DNA of 64,000 nucleotides from Sporobacter termitidis DSM 10068 (GCF_900130065.1 NZ_FQXV01000014.1:62001-126000); one strand, 5' to 3'; numbered from the stretch's first letter, positions 8,223 through 16,965 are shown. The notes: generated from the letters alone by a model not told the origin. Translations and numbers: made by a program.

Positions 8223-8945
8223 CTATTTGTTTTTGTTGCCGATAAAGTCCATGACGGCCCTGACAGTCTGTGCCTGCTGGTCCTCCCGGGTGATGGTGGC
8301 CGTGCCGTCGCCGAATTGGTCGCCGTAATTGCCGAAGCCGGCGCTGTTGCCGCCCATGATCTCCACCACGTTCTTGACGCCCTCCAGCTTTTTCTTTTCA
8401 AGCTTTACGTCCTCGCTGCCGTACACGGCGAGGGTTGGGAGGCTGGAGGAGGTAAACGGATACGCCCCGAGGAGGACGAGCCCCCTGACGTGCGTCGAGT
8501 CCTTCCAGACGTAGCTGCTGGCCATCACGCCGCCCAGCGCGTGCCCGCCGATGTACCAGTTTTTGATTTCCGGCAGGAGCTCGTAAACACGGTCCGCGGC
8601 GCTTAGATTAAAAAACGCCAGGTTGAACGGCATCTTGACGAGGACGCAGGTGAGGCCCTCCCGGGTCAGCTGCTCCAGCAGAGGGGCGTACGCGATGTAC
8701 TCCACCTTGCCCCCGGGATAAAAGATCAGCGCCGTGCTCAGGTCCTTATCAGGGCTCGGGCGAAAGATGATATCGTTCCCCCGCCTGTCGATCATCACGT
8801 CCGCCGCCGTCATGGATGCGACCGCTGTGCTGTCGGCCCGATAATAGCTCAGGGTATAGATATAGAACCCGCCGATGAGCACGATGAGAAAGGCCAGAAC
8901 GCAGACCAGCGCGATTTTGAGCTTTATGTTCTTTTTCGTCTCCAT
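8223..8945 (-). CDS. Membrane-anchored alpha/beta-hydrolase-fold protein, nucleophile Ser replaced by Ala
   Basis: 240-residue protein with an N-terminal membrane anchor (IALVCVLAFLIVLIGGFYIY) and an alpha/beta-hydrolase fold: strand and oxyanion region TALIFYPGGKVE, the nucleophile elbow, then LVLLGAYPF and LPTLAVYGSEDV. The elbow reads GGHALGG, with codon GCG (8538-8540) where the catalytic serine of G-x-S-x-G should be. Either the protein is not a hydrolase or it uses another residue. The start at 8945 is preferred to the ATG at 8957 because GGAGG lies 5 bases upstream of it. It lies 37 bp downstream of the sirtuin gene and may be cotranscribed with it. Confidence 0.8.
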   Translation of the reverse strand: METKKNIKLKIALVCVLAFLIVLIGGFYIYTLSYYRADSTAVASMTAADVMIDRRGNDIIFRPSPDKDLSTALIFYPGGKVEYIAYAPLLEQLTREGLTCVLVKMPFNLAFFNLSAADRVYELLPEIKNWYIGGHALGGVMASSYVWKDSTHVRGLVLLGAYPFTSSSLPTLAVYGSEDVKLEKKKLEGVKNVVEIMGGNSAGFGNYGDQFGDGTATITREDQQAQTVRAVMDFIGNKNK

Positions 8946-8982
8946 GGCATCCTCCATCCCGAAAGCACAAGGGACTGGCGCG

Positions 8983-9699
8983 TTATACCTGGGCGAAGAC
9001 CTCTCCGATCTTTTCCGAAATCAGGAGATTGGCGCGGGAGTCGTATCCCGTGGCGCCCTTGTTGATCAGCACAAGCTTGCTGCCCCGGTAATAATTGATA
9101 AGCCCAGCCGCAGGGTAGACGACGAGGGACGTCCCGCCGACGATCAGCACGTCGGCTTTTTGGATAAAATACACGGCGTCGCTCATCACGTCGTCATCAA
9201 GCCCTTCCTCATAGAGGACGACGTCGGGGCGGATGATGCCGCCGCAGGCGCACCGGGGCACGCCGTCCGTATCGGCGACCGCCTCATACCCGTAGGCCTT
9301 TCCGCAGCTCATGCAGTAGTTCCGATGGGTCGAGCCGTGCAGCTCCAGGACCTTTTTGCTCCCGGCCAGCTGGTGCAGCCCGTCGATATTCTGGGTGACG
9401 ATGGCGCGCAGCTTGCCCTCTTTTTCCAGCTCGGCAAGGCGCGTGTGCGCCCTGTTGGGCTTCACGTCCCTGTAAATCAGCTTGTCGTGATAGAACCTGT
9501 AAAACTCCTCGGGCTCGGCCATGAAAAACGAGTGGCTGATGATGGTCTCCGGGGGGTACTTGTATTTCTGGCTGTACAGCCCGTCCACGCTGCGGAAATC
9601 GGGAATCCCGCTCTCCGTCGACACGCCGGCGCCCCCAAAGAACACAATGTTGTCGCTCTCGTCGATCCACTTTTTCAGCGTTTGGATTTTGTCGTCCAT
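8983..9699 (-). CDS. NAD-dependent protein deacylase, sirtuin family
   Basis: 238-residue Sir2-type enzyme that removes acyl groups from lysines using NAD+. Visible motifs are [15 protein letters not shown] (about residues 23-37), TQNIDGLH, the catalytic histidine in LELHGSTH, a zinc site of four cysteines (CMSC and CAC), and [14 protein letters not shown] plus LINKG at the NAD pocket. The ATG at 9699 follows GAGGAGGG. It is a single-domain bacterial sirtuin of normal length. Nothing nearby identifies its targets. Confidence 0.93.
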   Translation of the reverse strand: MDDKIQTLKKWIDESDNIVFFGGAGVSTESGIPDFRSVDGLYSQKYKYPPETIISHSFFMAEPEEFYRFYHDKLIYRDVKPNRAHTRLAELEKEGKLRAIVTQNIDGLHQLAGSKKVLELHGSTHRNYCMSCGKAYGYEAVADTDGVPRCACGGIIRPDVVLYEEGLDDDVMSDAVYFIQKADVLIVGGTSLVVYPAAGLINYYRGSKLVLINKGATGYDSRANLLISEKIGEVFAQV

Positions 9700-9762
9700 A
9701 ATAGACCCTCCTCAATAGCCCGCCCAACAAAGATATGGGAGCCGCGCCCCATGCCCCGTTTC

Positions 9763-9810
9763 GGGCGATCACAAATCGCCCCTGCGGGTATTTGCGGTTT
9801 GGCGCAGGGG
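9763..9810. repeat. REP-like intergenic hairpin pair
   Basis: GGGCGAT (9763-9769) pairs with ATCGCCC (9775-9781), and CCCCTGCG (9779-9786) pairs with CGCAGGGG (9803-9810). The overlapping arms and the CGCCCCT(G/A)C edge resemble the repeats at 12.68, 12.86 and 12.98 kb. A further hairpin CCGGCGGG/CCCGCCGG lies at 9867-9889, followed by ATATTTTT. Confidence 0.55.
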
Positions 9811-9909
9811 CGAGCTTTGTCCGCCAGTCGTTTTCTATCCTTCTACTTTATTTATACAACGCCGGGCCGGCGGGGGCAAGACCCGCCGGATATTTTTGGC
9901 CGGAATATT

Positions 9910-9936
9910 TCAGGGGCGGCCGGCGGCCGCCCCTGA
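9910..9936 (-). terminator. Palindromic hairpin after the IMP dehydrogenase gene
   Basis: A perfect 12-bp stem, TCAGGGGCGGCC with GGCCGCCCCTGA around GGC, lies just past the stop codon of the minus-strand IMP dehydrogenase gene. The T-run on that strand is poor (AAATATT), so it may be a REP-like element that also stabilises or ends the transcript. Confidence 0.5.
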
Positions 9937-9939
9937 CGA

Positions 9940-11445
9940 TTATTTTGAATTCACCGTATTTTCTTTCAGCAGGACGTCGTGGGCGCCGCCTTCGACGATG
10001 GAGGTGGCGGAGACGAGGGTGATTTTTGCTTTCTCCTGCAGCTCGGGGATGCTGACGGCGCCGCAGTTGCACATGGTGGAGCGGACCTTGCTGAGCGTGA
10101 GGCCCACGTTGTCCTTCAGGCTGCCGGCGTAGGGCACGTAGGAATCGACGCCCTCCTCAAAGGAGAGCTTCTGGGCGCCGCCCAGGTCGTAGCGCTGCCA
10201 GTTCCTCGCCCGGGCCGAGCCCTCGCCCCAGTACTCCTTCATATAACTGCCGCCGACGCTGACCTTGCTGGTGGGGCTCTCGTCGAACCGGGCAAAATAC
10301 CGGCCCAGCATCAGGAAGTCCGCGCCCATGGCCAAAGCCAGAGTGAAGTGGTAGTCGTAGACGATGCCGCCGTCGGAGCAGAGCGGGATGTACACGCCGG
10401 TCTCTTTAAAATATTCCTCCCGGGCCTGGGCCACGTCGATGAGCGCCGTCGCCTGGCCGCGGCCGATGCCCTTTTGCTCCCGGGTGATGCAGATGGAGCC
10501 GCCGCCGATGCCGACCTTGATAAAGTCCGCGCCGCACTCGGCCAGGAAGCGGAAGCCCTCGCCGTCCACCACGTTGCCGGCGCCGATCTTTACCGTGTCG
10601 CCATATTTATCGCGCACCCACCGGAGCGTCTGCTTCTGCCACTCGGAGAAGCCTTCGGAGGAGTCGATGCAGAAAACGTCGGCGCCCGCCTCGAGGAGGG
10701 CTGGGATGCGCTCTTCATAATCGCGGGTATTGACGCCGGCCCCGACCACGTATTTCTTGTGGCTGTCCAGGAGCTCCAGCGGATTTTCCTTATGGGAATC
10801 GTAGTCCTTGCGGAAGACCATGTGCACAAGGCGCCCGCCCGCGTCGATGACCGGCAGGGCGTTGAGCTTGTGGTCCCAGATGATGTCGTTGGCCTCCCGG
10901 AGAGACGTCCCGGCGGGGGCCGTGACGAGCTTTTCAATGGGCGTCATGAAGCTGCCCACCAGCTCGTCCCCCGTCATGCGGCTGACGCGGTAATCGCGGC
11001 TGGTGACGATGCCGACGAGGCGGCCGGAGGGCGTCCCGTCCTCCGTGACGGCCACTGTGGAGTGGCCCGTTTTCTGTTTCAGCTCCAGAATGTCCCGGAG
11101 TGTGGCGTCCGGCCGGATGTTGGAGTCGCTGACGACAAAGCCGGCCTTATAGGACTTGACCCGGGCCACCATGGCCGCCTGGCTCTCGATGGACTGGGAA
11201 CAGAAGATAAAAGAAACGCCGCCCTCCTTTGCAAGCGCGACGGCCATCTTATCGTCCGACACCGCCTGCATGATCGCGGACGTCATCGGTATATTCATAC
11301 GGAGCGCCGGGGTCTCTCCTTTGCGGAACTTGACAAGCGGCGTCCGCAGGCTCACATTATCCGGGATGCAGTTTGCATCCGAATATCCCGGAACGAGCAG
11401 GTACTCGCTGAATGTGTGCGACGGTTCGTTAAATATAAAGGCCAT
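9940..11445 (-). CDS. guaB: IMP dehydrogenase
   Basis: 501-residue enzyme that oxidises IMP to XMP with NAD+, the committed step of GTP synthesis. The order of parts is an N-terminal barrel segment ([13 protein letters not shown]), a CBS-domain pair at about residues 95-215 ([34 protein letters not shown]), then barrel motifs [22 protein letters not shown] and the active-site loop [19 protein letters not shown] with its catalytic cysteine. The C-terminal [28 protein letters not shown] is also typical. The ATG at 11445 is chosen over the upstream GTG because GGAGGAG lies 8 bases before it. Confidence 0.95.
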   Translation of the reverse strand: MAFIFNEPSHTFSEYLLVPGYSDANCIPDNVSLRTPLVKFRKGETPALRMNIPMTSAIMQAVSDDKMAVALAKEGGVSFIFCSQSIESQAAMVARVKSYKAGFVVSDSNIRPDATLRDILELKQKTGHSTVAVTEDGTPSGRLVGIVTSRDYRVSRMTGDELVGSFMTPIEKLVTAPAGTSLREANDIIWDHKLNALPVIDAGGRLVHMVFRKDYDSHKENPLELLDSHKKYVVGAGVNTRDYEERIPALLEAGADVFCIDSSEGFSEWQKQTLRWVRDKYGDTVKIGAGNVVDGEGFRFLAECGADFIKVGIGGGSICITREQKGIGRGQATALIDVAQAREEYFKETGVYIPLCSDGGIVYDYHFTLALAMGADFLMLGRYFARFDESPTSKVSVGGSYMKEYWGEGSARARNWQRYDLGGAQKLSFEEGVDSYVPYAGSLKDNVGLTLSKVRSTMCNCGAVSIPELQEKAKITLVSATSIVEGGAHDVLLKENTVNSK

Positions 11446-11560
11446 ACCGACCACTCCTCCTTATACGGTTGATTTTTGGGGCTTTTGCCTATTATAAGCA
11501 CCGGTTTGGGCGTTGTCAACAGAAAAAGTTGTCTTGCCGGGCCGGAAGCCGGCCCCGTCA

Positions 11561-12412
11561 TTATGCCGTATTTTTTCTCCGACCTGTCCCGCAGCGCCTG
11601 TAGTGGAACATGTACTGCTGGGCGATGCCGGCCCAGGGGCTGAAAACGGCGGGGTCCAGACCCTGGGGATACTGCTCGCCAAGCGCCTTTTTCATCCAGG
11701 TGTCCACCGGAAACGCGTCCAGCATGTGGAGCCCGAAAAGCATGACGCAGCTGGCGACCTTGTCGCCGACGCGGCTGAGCTTTTTCAGCGCCGCGGCGGC
11801 TTCCTCCGGCGTACCCCGCGAGAGCTTTTCAAGATCGACAGTCCCCTCCGCCACTGCCCGGGCGGCCTCCAGCAGAGAGGACGCGCGAAAGCCGCAGCGG
11901 ATCGGCGACAGGTCTTCCTCCCGAAGCGCGGCTGTCGCCGCCGCCGTGGGGAAGGTGTAATATGTACCCCCCTCAAATAAAACCGGCGTGCCGTAAAGCG
12001 CGCAGAATTTTTCGACGATCGATTTGATGCGGGGAATGTTGTTGCACTGGGACAGGATAAAGGAGCACAGCGCCTCCCACTTGTCCTGCTCTAAAATGCG
12101 GATGCCCGCGCCGTAGCGGACGGCATCGGCCATATAATCGTCGATGCTGAGGGCGCGCCCGATGGCCCCATAGTCCCGGTCCAGATCGAAATAGCCGCGC
12201 CAGACTGTCTCGAAGTCTTCCAGCGTCCCGGAAATAAGGATGCTGCCGCCCGATTTCCGGACCCGGGAGGCCTTCCCCATGGCGACGCCGGTATAGGCAC
12301 CGCTCTCGTCGGCGTTCCAGCGGAAGCACTGGCCGCATTCGAATATCTTTTCCGGCTCAAAATCGCCGATATCGGCGATTTCTACCTCGTTTTCGCGTTG
12401 AAAATACTTCAT
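11561..12412 (-). CDS. 8-oxoguanine DNA glycosylase/AP lyase
   Basis: 283-residue OGG1-like repair enzyme of the helix-hairpin-helix superfamily. The N-terminal domain has the FECGQCFRW motif. The HhH element LSRVGDKVASCVMLFGL contains the expected catalytic lysine (K218), and AFPVDTWMKKAL contains the catalytic aspartate (D237). It removes 8-oxoguanine from DNA and cleaves the abasic site. The translation start at 12412 has only a weak Shine-Dalgarno. The gene is alone, with AT-rich and repeat-containing DNA upstream. Confidence 0.9.
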   Translation of the reverse strand: MKYFQRENEVEIADIGDFEPEKIFECGQCFRWNADESGAYTGVAMGKASRVRKSGGSILISGTLEDFETVWRGYFDLDRDYGAIGRALSIDDYMADAVRYGAGIRILEQDKWEALCSFILSQCNNIPRIKSIVEKFCALYGTPVLFEGGTYYTFPTAAATAALREEDLSPIRCGFRASSLLEAARAVAEGTVDLEKLSRGTPEEAAAALKKLSRVGDKVASCVMLFGLHMLDAFPVDTWMKKALGEQYPQGLDPAVFSPWAGIAQQYMFHYRRCGTGRRKNTA

Positions 12413-12681
12413 ATCGATACCTTTTGGGCCGTTTTGACTGTGTTTTGACCTTGGTTTGTTACAAAAGTGTTAATAACTGAGGAGTCCTATAAGCTGCAAA
12501 TCGTTGCAATTACTGGATTCTAATCTTCGGGGCGGGCAAATGCGCGTATATTTATATATATTTTTTTGCTGAGTTCCGGGATCGCGTATTCGGGGTTAAG
12601 CTCATTATAACATACGATTGCCGGAAATCCGCAGACAAAAAGCCGTCTCACAGCCGCATCATCAGGGGGCGAGGAAACGGC

Positions 12682-12705
12682 GGGCGCTTCGTGAAGCGCC
12701 CCTAC
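12682..12705. repeat. REP-like hairpin, CGCCCCTAC type
   Basis: GGGCGCTTC (12682-12690) and GAAGCGCCC (12693-12701) form a perfect 9-bp stem with a 2-base spacer, followed by CTAC. The same edge is seen, in either orientation, in the neighbouring elements. Confidence 0.6.
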
Positions 12706-12860
12706 ATTCGACCTTGCTTTGTACAGCAGGACACAGAGGGCGGCGTCTCCCTCGCCTGAGAGCGCCAAAGAAACGCCTGAATTGGCCAGAAAAGCTATCT
12801 TGTTAAAGGTTGGGCCGGACCGGTTGAAGGACGACACGCTGAAGCTCACCCAAACAGCGC

Positions 12861-12903
12861 CGCCGCGCCGACAGGCGCGGCGGGAGCAAGCCCCCGCCCT
12901 ACG
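12861..12903. repeat. REP-like compound hairpin
   Basis: CGCCGCGCC (12861-12869) pairs perfectly with GGCGCGGCG (12874-12882). It is followed by GGGAGCAAGCCCCCGCCCTAC, which can form an alternative stem. It shares the GCCCTAC edge with the other intergenic repeats. Confidence 0.55.
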
Positions 12904-12978
12904 GGTCGATGCGCAAACCATAGGGGCCGCGGAGAACGGGCGGCGGACACCGAGCGCCCCGACGCGGCATATCTCGCC

Positions 12979-13001
12979 GTAGGGGCGAACTGTGTTCGCC
13001 T
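12979..13001. repeat. REP-like hairpin next to the gatD-like gene
   Basis: GTAGGGGCGAAC (12979-12990), then TGT, then GTTCGCC (12994-13000): a 7-bp stem with the GTAGGGG edge, inverted relative to the 12682 element. It lies 13 bp past the minus-strand stop of the glutamine-amidotransferase-like gene and may help end that transcript. Confidence 0.55.
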
Positions 13002-13013
13002 TCGCTTGTCCTC

Positions 13014-13724
13014 TTAATAGATAAAGCCGCGCTTGGGGTCGGAGTATTCCTTCAGGCGCAGTTCGTAGGAGTCCATGGCGGCCTGTTCGTAGGCCAGAGG
13101 GCGGTCGCCGGCGCCCAGGAGCTCCAGGAGGTATTTTGTAAAGGGCGGGTTCATGATGAGGAGCGGCCCCAGGACGTAGGTGGCCATAAAATTGTTTTTG
13201 CGGAGGCCCTCGGGCTTCGCCTCGGGGTTCCTGCCGGCGCCGCGGACCGTTTCAAAGAGGGCGTCCCCGCCGTCGCCGTAGGCGTGGGCGAACTGGCTCT
13301 TGAGGCCCACGATGTCGATATCCCCGAATTTGCCGAGATACAGGGCGTTGTACCGGTCCAGCATCCGGCGTTTTGCCGTGAGGTCAAACAGGCCCAGGGC
13401 CTCGAGCTTGCTGCCGTCCTCGTTTTCGATGTCTTTGATGAAAATCTCCAGGGCGTTGCCGGTGGCGAGGAATACGGTGCCGCTATCGATAAGCTCGATG
13501 ATTTTCTCCCTGTGCGGCCGCAGGGCCTCGATCACCAGCTCCTGGGCCCGCTCCGTCATGGAGCAGAGACAGATCATGTCCACATCGCCGCTCAGGAACG
13601 CCGGCGGCGTTTTCAGCGACGTGCGGACGAGCTCGGCCTCGGGGAGGCAGCGGTGAAGATACTCCACGTTCATAAGGTCGCCGTACAGATAGCAGATTTC
13701 CGGATATAAAATTTCAATTTTCAT
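13014..13724 (-). CDS. GatD-like type 1 glutamine amidotransferase fold protein lacking catalytic Cys and His
   Basis: 236-residue protein of the CobQ/GatD class. In its relatives GatD supplies ammonia to MurT for amidating lipid II glutamate. The pairing with a MurT-type gene (ATGA overlap) and the pattern MKIEILYPEICYLYGD support the family. The nucleophile segment, ICGGYQ in classic GatD, reads FLATGNALE here, with Thr (codon 13461-13463) in the Cys position. The catalytic His of TYLHGP reads TYVLGP, with Leu (13170-13172). It therefore looks unable to hydrolyse glutamine. It may be a structural partner of MurT or use free ammonia. The alignment is by eye. Confidence 0.8.
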   Translation of the reverse strand: MKIEILYPEICYLYGDLMNVEYLHRCLPEAELVRTSLKTPPAFLSGDVDMICLCSMTERAQELVIEALRPHREKIIELIDSGTVFLATGNALEIFIKDIENEDGSKLEALGLFDLTAKRRMLDRYNALYLGKFGDIDIVGLKSQFAHAYGDGGDALFETVRGAGRNPEAKPEGLRKNNFMATYVLGPLLIMNPPFTKYLLELLGAGDRPLAYEQAAMDSYELRLKEYSDPKRGFIY

Positions 13725-15097
13725 CGGCCCGATGCCTCCTGCGCCAGCGCCTTGATTTTGCCCTGCACCCTGTAAACGAGGTCCAGGGCGTCCGTCCCGT
13801 AAAAGAGGCAGACGGATTCGCCGGCATTGTATTCAAGGAGCGCCGGCGCGTCCATTTCGCTGAGCGTACAGCGGATTTTCTCCTCCGGGACGCCGGCGAA
13901 GAGGAGGCGCAGGTAATAATCCTTCGCCCGGGGGCCCGTGGCCACGATGCGGGTAATATTCTCGTTGTTCAAAAACTCAAAATCGCAGTCGTACAGCCAG
14001 GTGACGTTTTCCGACCAGTGCTGCTGGTCGTGGATGCAGTTCATCATGAGGATGAGCTCTTTTTTCCCCGGCAGGCCGCTGATGTAATCGAAGGCCCTGG
14101 AGCCGGCCAGCGCGTTTTTGTCCTTGGACATCTGCATGACGACGGTGACGTCTCCGGCCTTCTGGGCGTTGAAGCGGGTTTCCACGATTTTTGTCTTGTC
14201 CAGCCCGGCTTTGATCTCCTCGTGGGTGAGCCCCAGCTCCCGGAGCGCCGCAACGGCTGTCAATACGTTATAGATGTTAAAGATGCTGTCGCTCAAAAGC
14301 CGGTAGGACATGCCGCCGTCCTTGTCCGTGATGGTCATTGTCATGGCCTCGGTATCCACGTCGGTGGCGAAATAGTCGCTTTCCGGGGACTTGAAGCCGC
14401 AGTCCGTGCAGTGGGCCTTGCCGATGTGGTGGTACCGGCGGTAGTCGTATTCCAGCTCGCCGCAGCAGACGGGGCAGATCTGGACGTCGTTGATGAGGTT
14501 GACGCATTTGGTGACGTCCGTCTTCATCCTGTCGATGCCGAAGTAGACGCGGGGGTTTTCGGGGCAGATGCCGCTGGAAATGAGGTCGTCGGCGTTTAAT
14601 ATAAGGCGTGTCGCGGCCGGCACGGTGCCCTCGATGAACGAGGCGATGTACTGCGGGTGGGCGTTGCGCATGGGCGAGTCGCGAAAGAGATTCGTGATGA
14701 TGAGGTAATCGGGCTTCACATACGGATAAATCCGCTTGGAGGAACGCTCGTCCACCTCAAGGACGGCCATATCGTATTTTGTTTTTCCGAAAAGCGTGCA
14801 GCCGGAGAGCAGGCTCGTGGCGATGCCCGCGGCCACGTTGGAGCCCAGCTGGTTGTTAAGGACACGGTGGCCTCGCCCTGTCAGCACGTCGTTTAACAGA
14901 TTCGACACCGTCGTTTTCCCGTTGGAGCCGGTGACGGCGACGATCTTTTTCGGCTTGCCCACGTACCTGAGGAAATTCGGGCACAGCTTCAGCGCCAGGA
15001 AACCGGGGAAATACGTGGCGTTGCGGCGCAGAAGCTTCAGCGCCAGGCGCGCGCACTTGGCCCCCCACAATGCAATCAGAAATCTTACTCTTCCCAT
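13721..15097 (-). CDS. murT: MurT-type Mur ligase family protein
   Basis: 458-residue ATP-dependent ligase of the Mur family, C-terminal DUF1727 type. Near the N-terminus are a short hydrophobic stretch and the ATP loop AVTGSNGKTTVSNLL (about residues 54-68). A four-cysteine zinc-ribbon insertion (CPVCCGEL and CTDCGF, about residues 208-238) is typical of MurT, followed by NIYNVLTAVAALRELG and a C-terminal domain. In known systems MurT activates the lipid II glutamate carboxylate and GatD delivers ammonia. Here the coupled GatD-like partner lacks its catalytic residues. The start is at 15097, after GGCGGAG. Confidence 0.9.
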   Translation of the reverse strand: MGRVRFLIALWGAKCARLALKLLRRNATYFPGFLALKLCPNFLRYVGKPKKIVAVTGSNGKTTVSNLLNDVLTGRGHRVLNNQLGSNVAAGIATSLLSGCTLFGKTKYDMAVLEVDERSSKRIYPYVKPDYLIITNLFRDSPMRNAHPQYIASFIEGTVPAATRLILNADDLISSGICPENPRVYFGIDRMKTDVTKCVNLINDVQICPVCCGELEYDYRRYHHIGKAHCTDCGFKSPESDYFATDVDTEAMTMTITDKDGGMSYRLLSDSIFNIYNVLTAVAALRELGLTHEEIKAGLDKTKIVETRFNAQKAGDVTVVMQMSKDKNALAGSRAFDYISGLPGKKELILMMNCIHDQQHWSENVTWLYDCDFEFLNNENITRIVATGPRAKDYYLRLLFAGVPEEKIRCTLSEMDAPALLEYNAGESVCLFYGTDALDLVYRVQGKIKALAQEASGR

Positions 15098-15110
15098 GAC
15101 TCCGCCTTCT

Positions 15111-15761
15111 TTAATCTATACTCTTATCCTTAAGTCTCGCCACGCAGCGGTTTATTGAAACGCCCTGGGCGCAGAACTTTGCCTCATAGTCCGTCATGAC
15201 GCCCACGGGGCCGTCCCGGTGCAGATCCCGGGTGACCTCCATAAGCTCGAAGCCGCCCCGGGTCAGCTCCCCGATGGAAAACTCAAACAGGCCCCTGTTG
15301 TCGGTCTTGAAGTGAATTTCGCCGCCGGGGGCAAGGACCTCCCTGTAGAGCCGCAGAAAGTTTTCGTGGGTCAGCCGCCGCTTCTTATGGCCGTTGTTCG
15401 GCCACGGGTCGCAGAAATTGATATAGATGCGCGAAACCTCCCCGGGGGCGAAAAGCTCCGGGAGCCTCGACGCGTCTGATTCGATAAAACGGACATTCGG
15501 TATCTCGTCACGGACAACGCGCTCCATGGCGATGATGAGCGCCTCCGGCACCCGCTCCACGGCAATAAGCAGCGTATCCGGCAGCGACAAGGCCGTCTCC
15601 GCCGTAAACTTCCCCTTGCCGCACCCGATCTCCAGGTGCACCTGCCGGTATCCGGGGAGCTTTTTTAGCCACTGCCCCCGGTACGCCTCCGGGGCCGTGA
15701 TATGTACGGCGGCGCACCTTTCGGTGCGCTGGGGCATATTGGGCTTTTTTCTCATCCGCAT
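15111..15761 (-). CDS. trmB: tRNA (guanine-N7-)-methyltransferase
   Basis: 216-residue SAM-dependent enzyme that makes m7G46 in tRNA. It begins MRMRKKPNMPQRT, the standard TrmB opening, so the ATG at 15761 is preferred over the longer frame. Motifs are HLEIGCGKGKF (SAM binding), VERVPEAL, NVRFIESDA, the catalytic-site INFCDPWPNNGHKKRRL and GEIHFKTDN. It lies 13 bp past the murT start on the same strand, so it may be the first gene of a trmB-murT-gatD transcript. Confidence 0.94.
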   Translation of the reverse strand: MRMRKKPNMPQRTERCAAVHITAPEAYRGQWLKKLPGYRQVHLEIGCGKGKFTAETALSLPDTLLIAVERVPEALIIAMERVVRDEIPNVRFIESDASRLPELFAPGEVSRIYINFCDPWPNNGHKKRRLTHENFLRLYREVLAPGGEIHFKTDNRGLFEFSIGELTRGGFELMEVTRDLHRDGPVGVMTDYEAKFCAQGVSINRCVARLKDKSID

Positions 15762-15812
15762 ATAAAGAATCACCTTGCAGTATTTTAGCATAAGCGCCGC
15801 ATCAGCGCAAAC

Positions 15813-15871
15813 AAAAAGGCGGGGCTGCCGAATACATTACCCCGAATCCGTTGGTAAGCTTCAGCAGCCCC
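15813..15871 (-). terminator. Intrinsic terminator after the small membrane protein gene
   Basis: On the minus strand GGGGCTGC (15864-15871) pairs with GCAGCCCC (15821-15828). Extra pairing is possible in the long loop, and GCCTTTTTGTTTG follows. It separates the lipoprotein/membrane-protein pair from trmB. Confidence 0.7.
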
Positions 15872-15937
15872 TGATGCATTTTTATATTCTGTATTTGGAA
15901 AAACACAGTATGCCGCTTATCGGATGCGGCGCGTACG

Positions 15938-16339
15938 CTACTCGGCCTGTACGGCCTGTACTTTCGGCTTTACAAAGAAAGCCAGGATACCGCCAAGCAG
16001 CAACAGCCAGGTGAACGCCAGAGACATCGGCGAAAAGAACGCGGGGACAATGCCTGCCGCTAATATAATGACGGCGGAAATCTTCCCTAACTTCCCCATC
16101 AGGAATACCGCCGCCAGGGCAACGATTCCGCCGGCAAGCAGCACATAGGCGCAATTCTTCAGGGTCACCACATCTTTCATGGCCTTTGCGATTTCCGGGT
16201 CTGAGCTGATTTCCTCCGACAATTCACTGACGGCGGCGATTTCGGCTTTGTAAGCGCTGAAATCCGACAGCCATTTGATGCCAAGTATAAAAGAAGCCGC
16301 CGCGCCAAGAATCACTAAAATAAGTACTGCGATCCTCAT
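15938..16339 (-). CDS. Hypothetical small membrane protein
   Basis: 133 residues with about four hydrophobic segments: VLILVILGAAASFILGI, YVLLAGGIVALAAVFLM, ISAVIILAAGIVPAFF and FTWLLLLGGILAFFV. An acidic stretch of about 35 residues, facing one side, lies between the first and second. No family was recognised with certainty; it resembles small four-helix proteins often found beside lipoproteins in Firmicutes. The start has GAGGAGG. It lies 29 bp downstream of the lipoprotein gene and shares its terminator, so the two are probably one operon. Confidence 0.75.
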   Translation of the reverse strand: MRIAVLILVILGAAASFILGIKWLSDFSAYKAEIAAVSELSEEISSDPEIAKAMKDVVTLKNCAYVLLAGGIVALAAVFLMGKLGKISAVIILAAGIVPAFFSPMSLAFTWLLLLGGILAFFVKPKVQAVQAE

Positions 16340-16368
16340 AAATCCTCCTCTAATAAAACCTTTAAGAA

Positions 16369-16965
16369 TTATTGCTCAAGCATCTCGTTGAGATTGCCTG
16401 TAATGCCGTTCAGGAAGGTGTCGTCATCCACGATGACCCACATTTTCTTTCCCTTGTCCTTATTCAGCGTCACGGTAAGATCGTTTGTCTGAACGGGCGC
16501 GTCGGACTTGGACATGCTTTCCTCCAGATATTTCATTGTCATTTCCTGCGATTGCTCGTCCGTGATTTCCTCGCCGCTGAAGGCGGCTTCCGTCATCTGA
16601 TCGATAAGGTCCGTCATCATCGCTTCAAATATCGCCGACATATCCAGGCTCGTCACCTTGATTTTGACGGTCGCTTTGTCTCCGTTTTCCTCCGAGGAGA
16701 CGAGCTCATAGCCCGTTTTGGCAAGCATCAGCTGCGCAATTTTTTCTTCCTCCGAATCCGAAAAATCGAACTGGCCGGAGGCTGAACCGGAAGCGGTGTA
16801 CGTTTCCGCGGTTTTCAGGTCGGATTTGCTCAACGCGTCAAAAAAGCCCTTGACGCTTTCCTCCGGCTTGGGATAATTCGGCTCCGAGCAGGCCGAAACG
16901 GAGATCATCAGCACGAAAACGATCAGAAGGGACAAGTATCTAGACGAGTGAAAGAGCTTCTTCAT
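16369..16965 (-). CDS. Lipoprotein with a DUF4878/DUF5105-like domain
   Basis: 198-residue secreted lipoprotein. The signal peptide MKKLFHSSRYLSLLIVFVLM ends in the lipobox SVSAC, giving a lipid-modified cysteine at about residue 26. The mature part opens with PEESVKGFFDALSKSDLKTAETYT, a pattern typical of small NTF2-like lipoprotein domains in Firmicutes, and ends in a strand KKMWVIVDDDTFLNGI. The ATG at 16965 (MKKLF) is preferred over the in-frame extension to 16986, because the signal peptide begins there. The role is unknown; the partner is the small membrane protein downstream. Confidence 0.8.
   Translation of the reverse strand: MKKLFHSSRYLSLLIVFVLMISVSACSEPNYPKPEESVKGFFDALSKSDLKTAETYTASGSASGQFDFSDSEEEKIAQLMLAKTGYELVSSEENGDKATVKIKVTSLDMSAIFEAMMTDLIDQMTEAAFSGEEITDEQSQEMTMKYLEESMSKSDAPVQTNDLTVTLNKDKGKKMWVIVDDDTFLNGITGNLNEMLEQ

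Larger units (their letters stand above)
12413..13013. other. Intergenic region with REP-like repeats and a possible gene remnant
   Basis: The first 200 bp are AT-rich without a recognisable gene. The rest carries three or four GC-rich hairpins of the CGCCCCTAC kind. Between them, one minus-strand frame reads a fragment with GEGDAALCVLLYKA, faintly like the start of DnaD-type proteins, but it has no start signal and runs into the repeats. It is best treated as a possible decayed fragment. Confidence 0.5.

Noticed and set aside
7677-8606. 309-codon plus-strand frame opposite DUF2500 and the hydrolase-fold gene
   Set aside because: Antisense shadow of two genes that have domains, anchors and ribosome-binding sites on the minus strand.
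12520-12921. 133-codon minus-strand frame with GEGDAALCVLLYKA, faintly DnaD-like
   Set aside because: It spans REP-like repeats and has no start signal; at most a decayed fragment.
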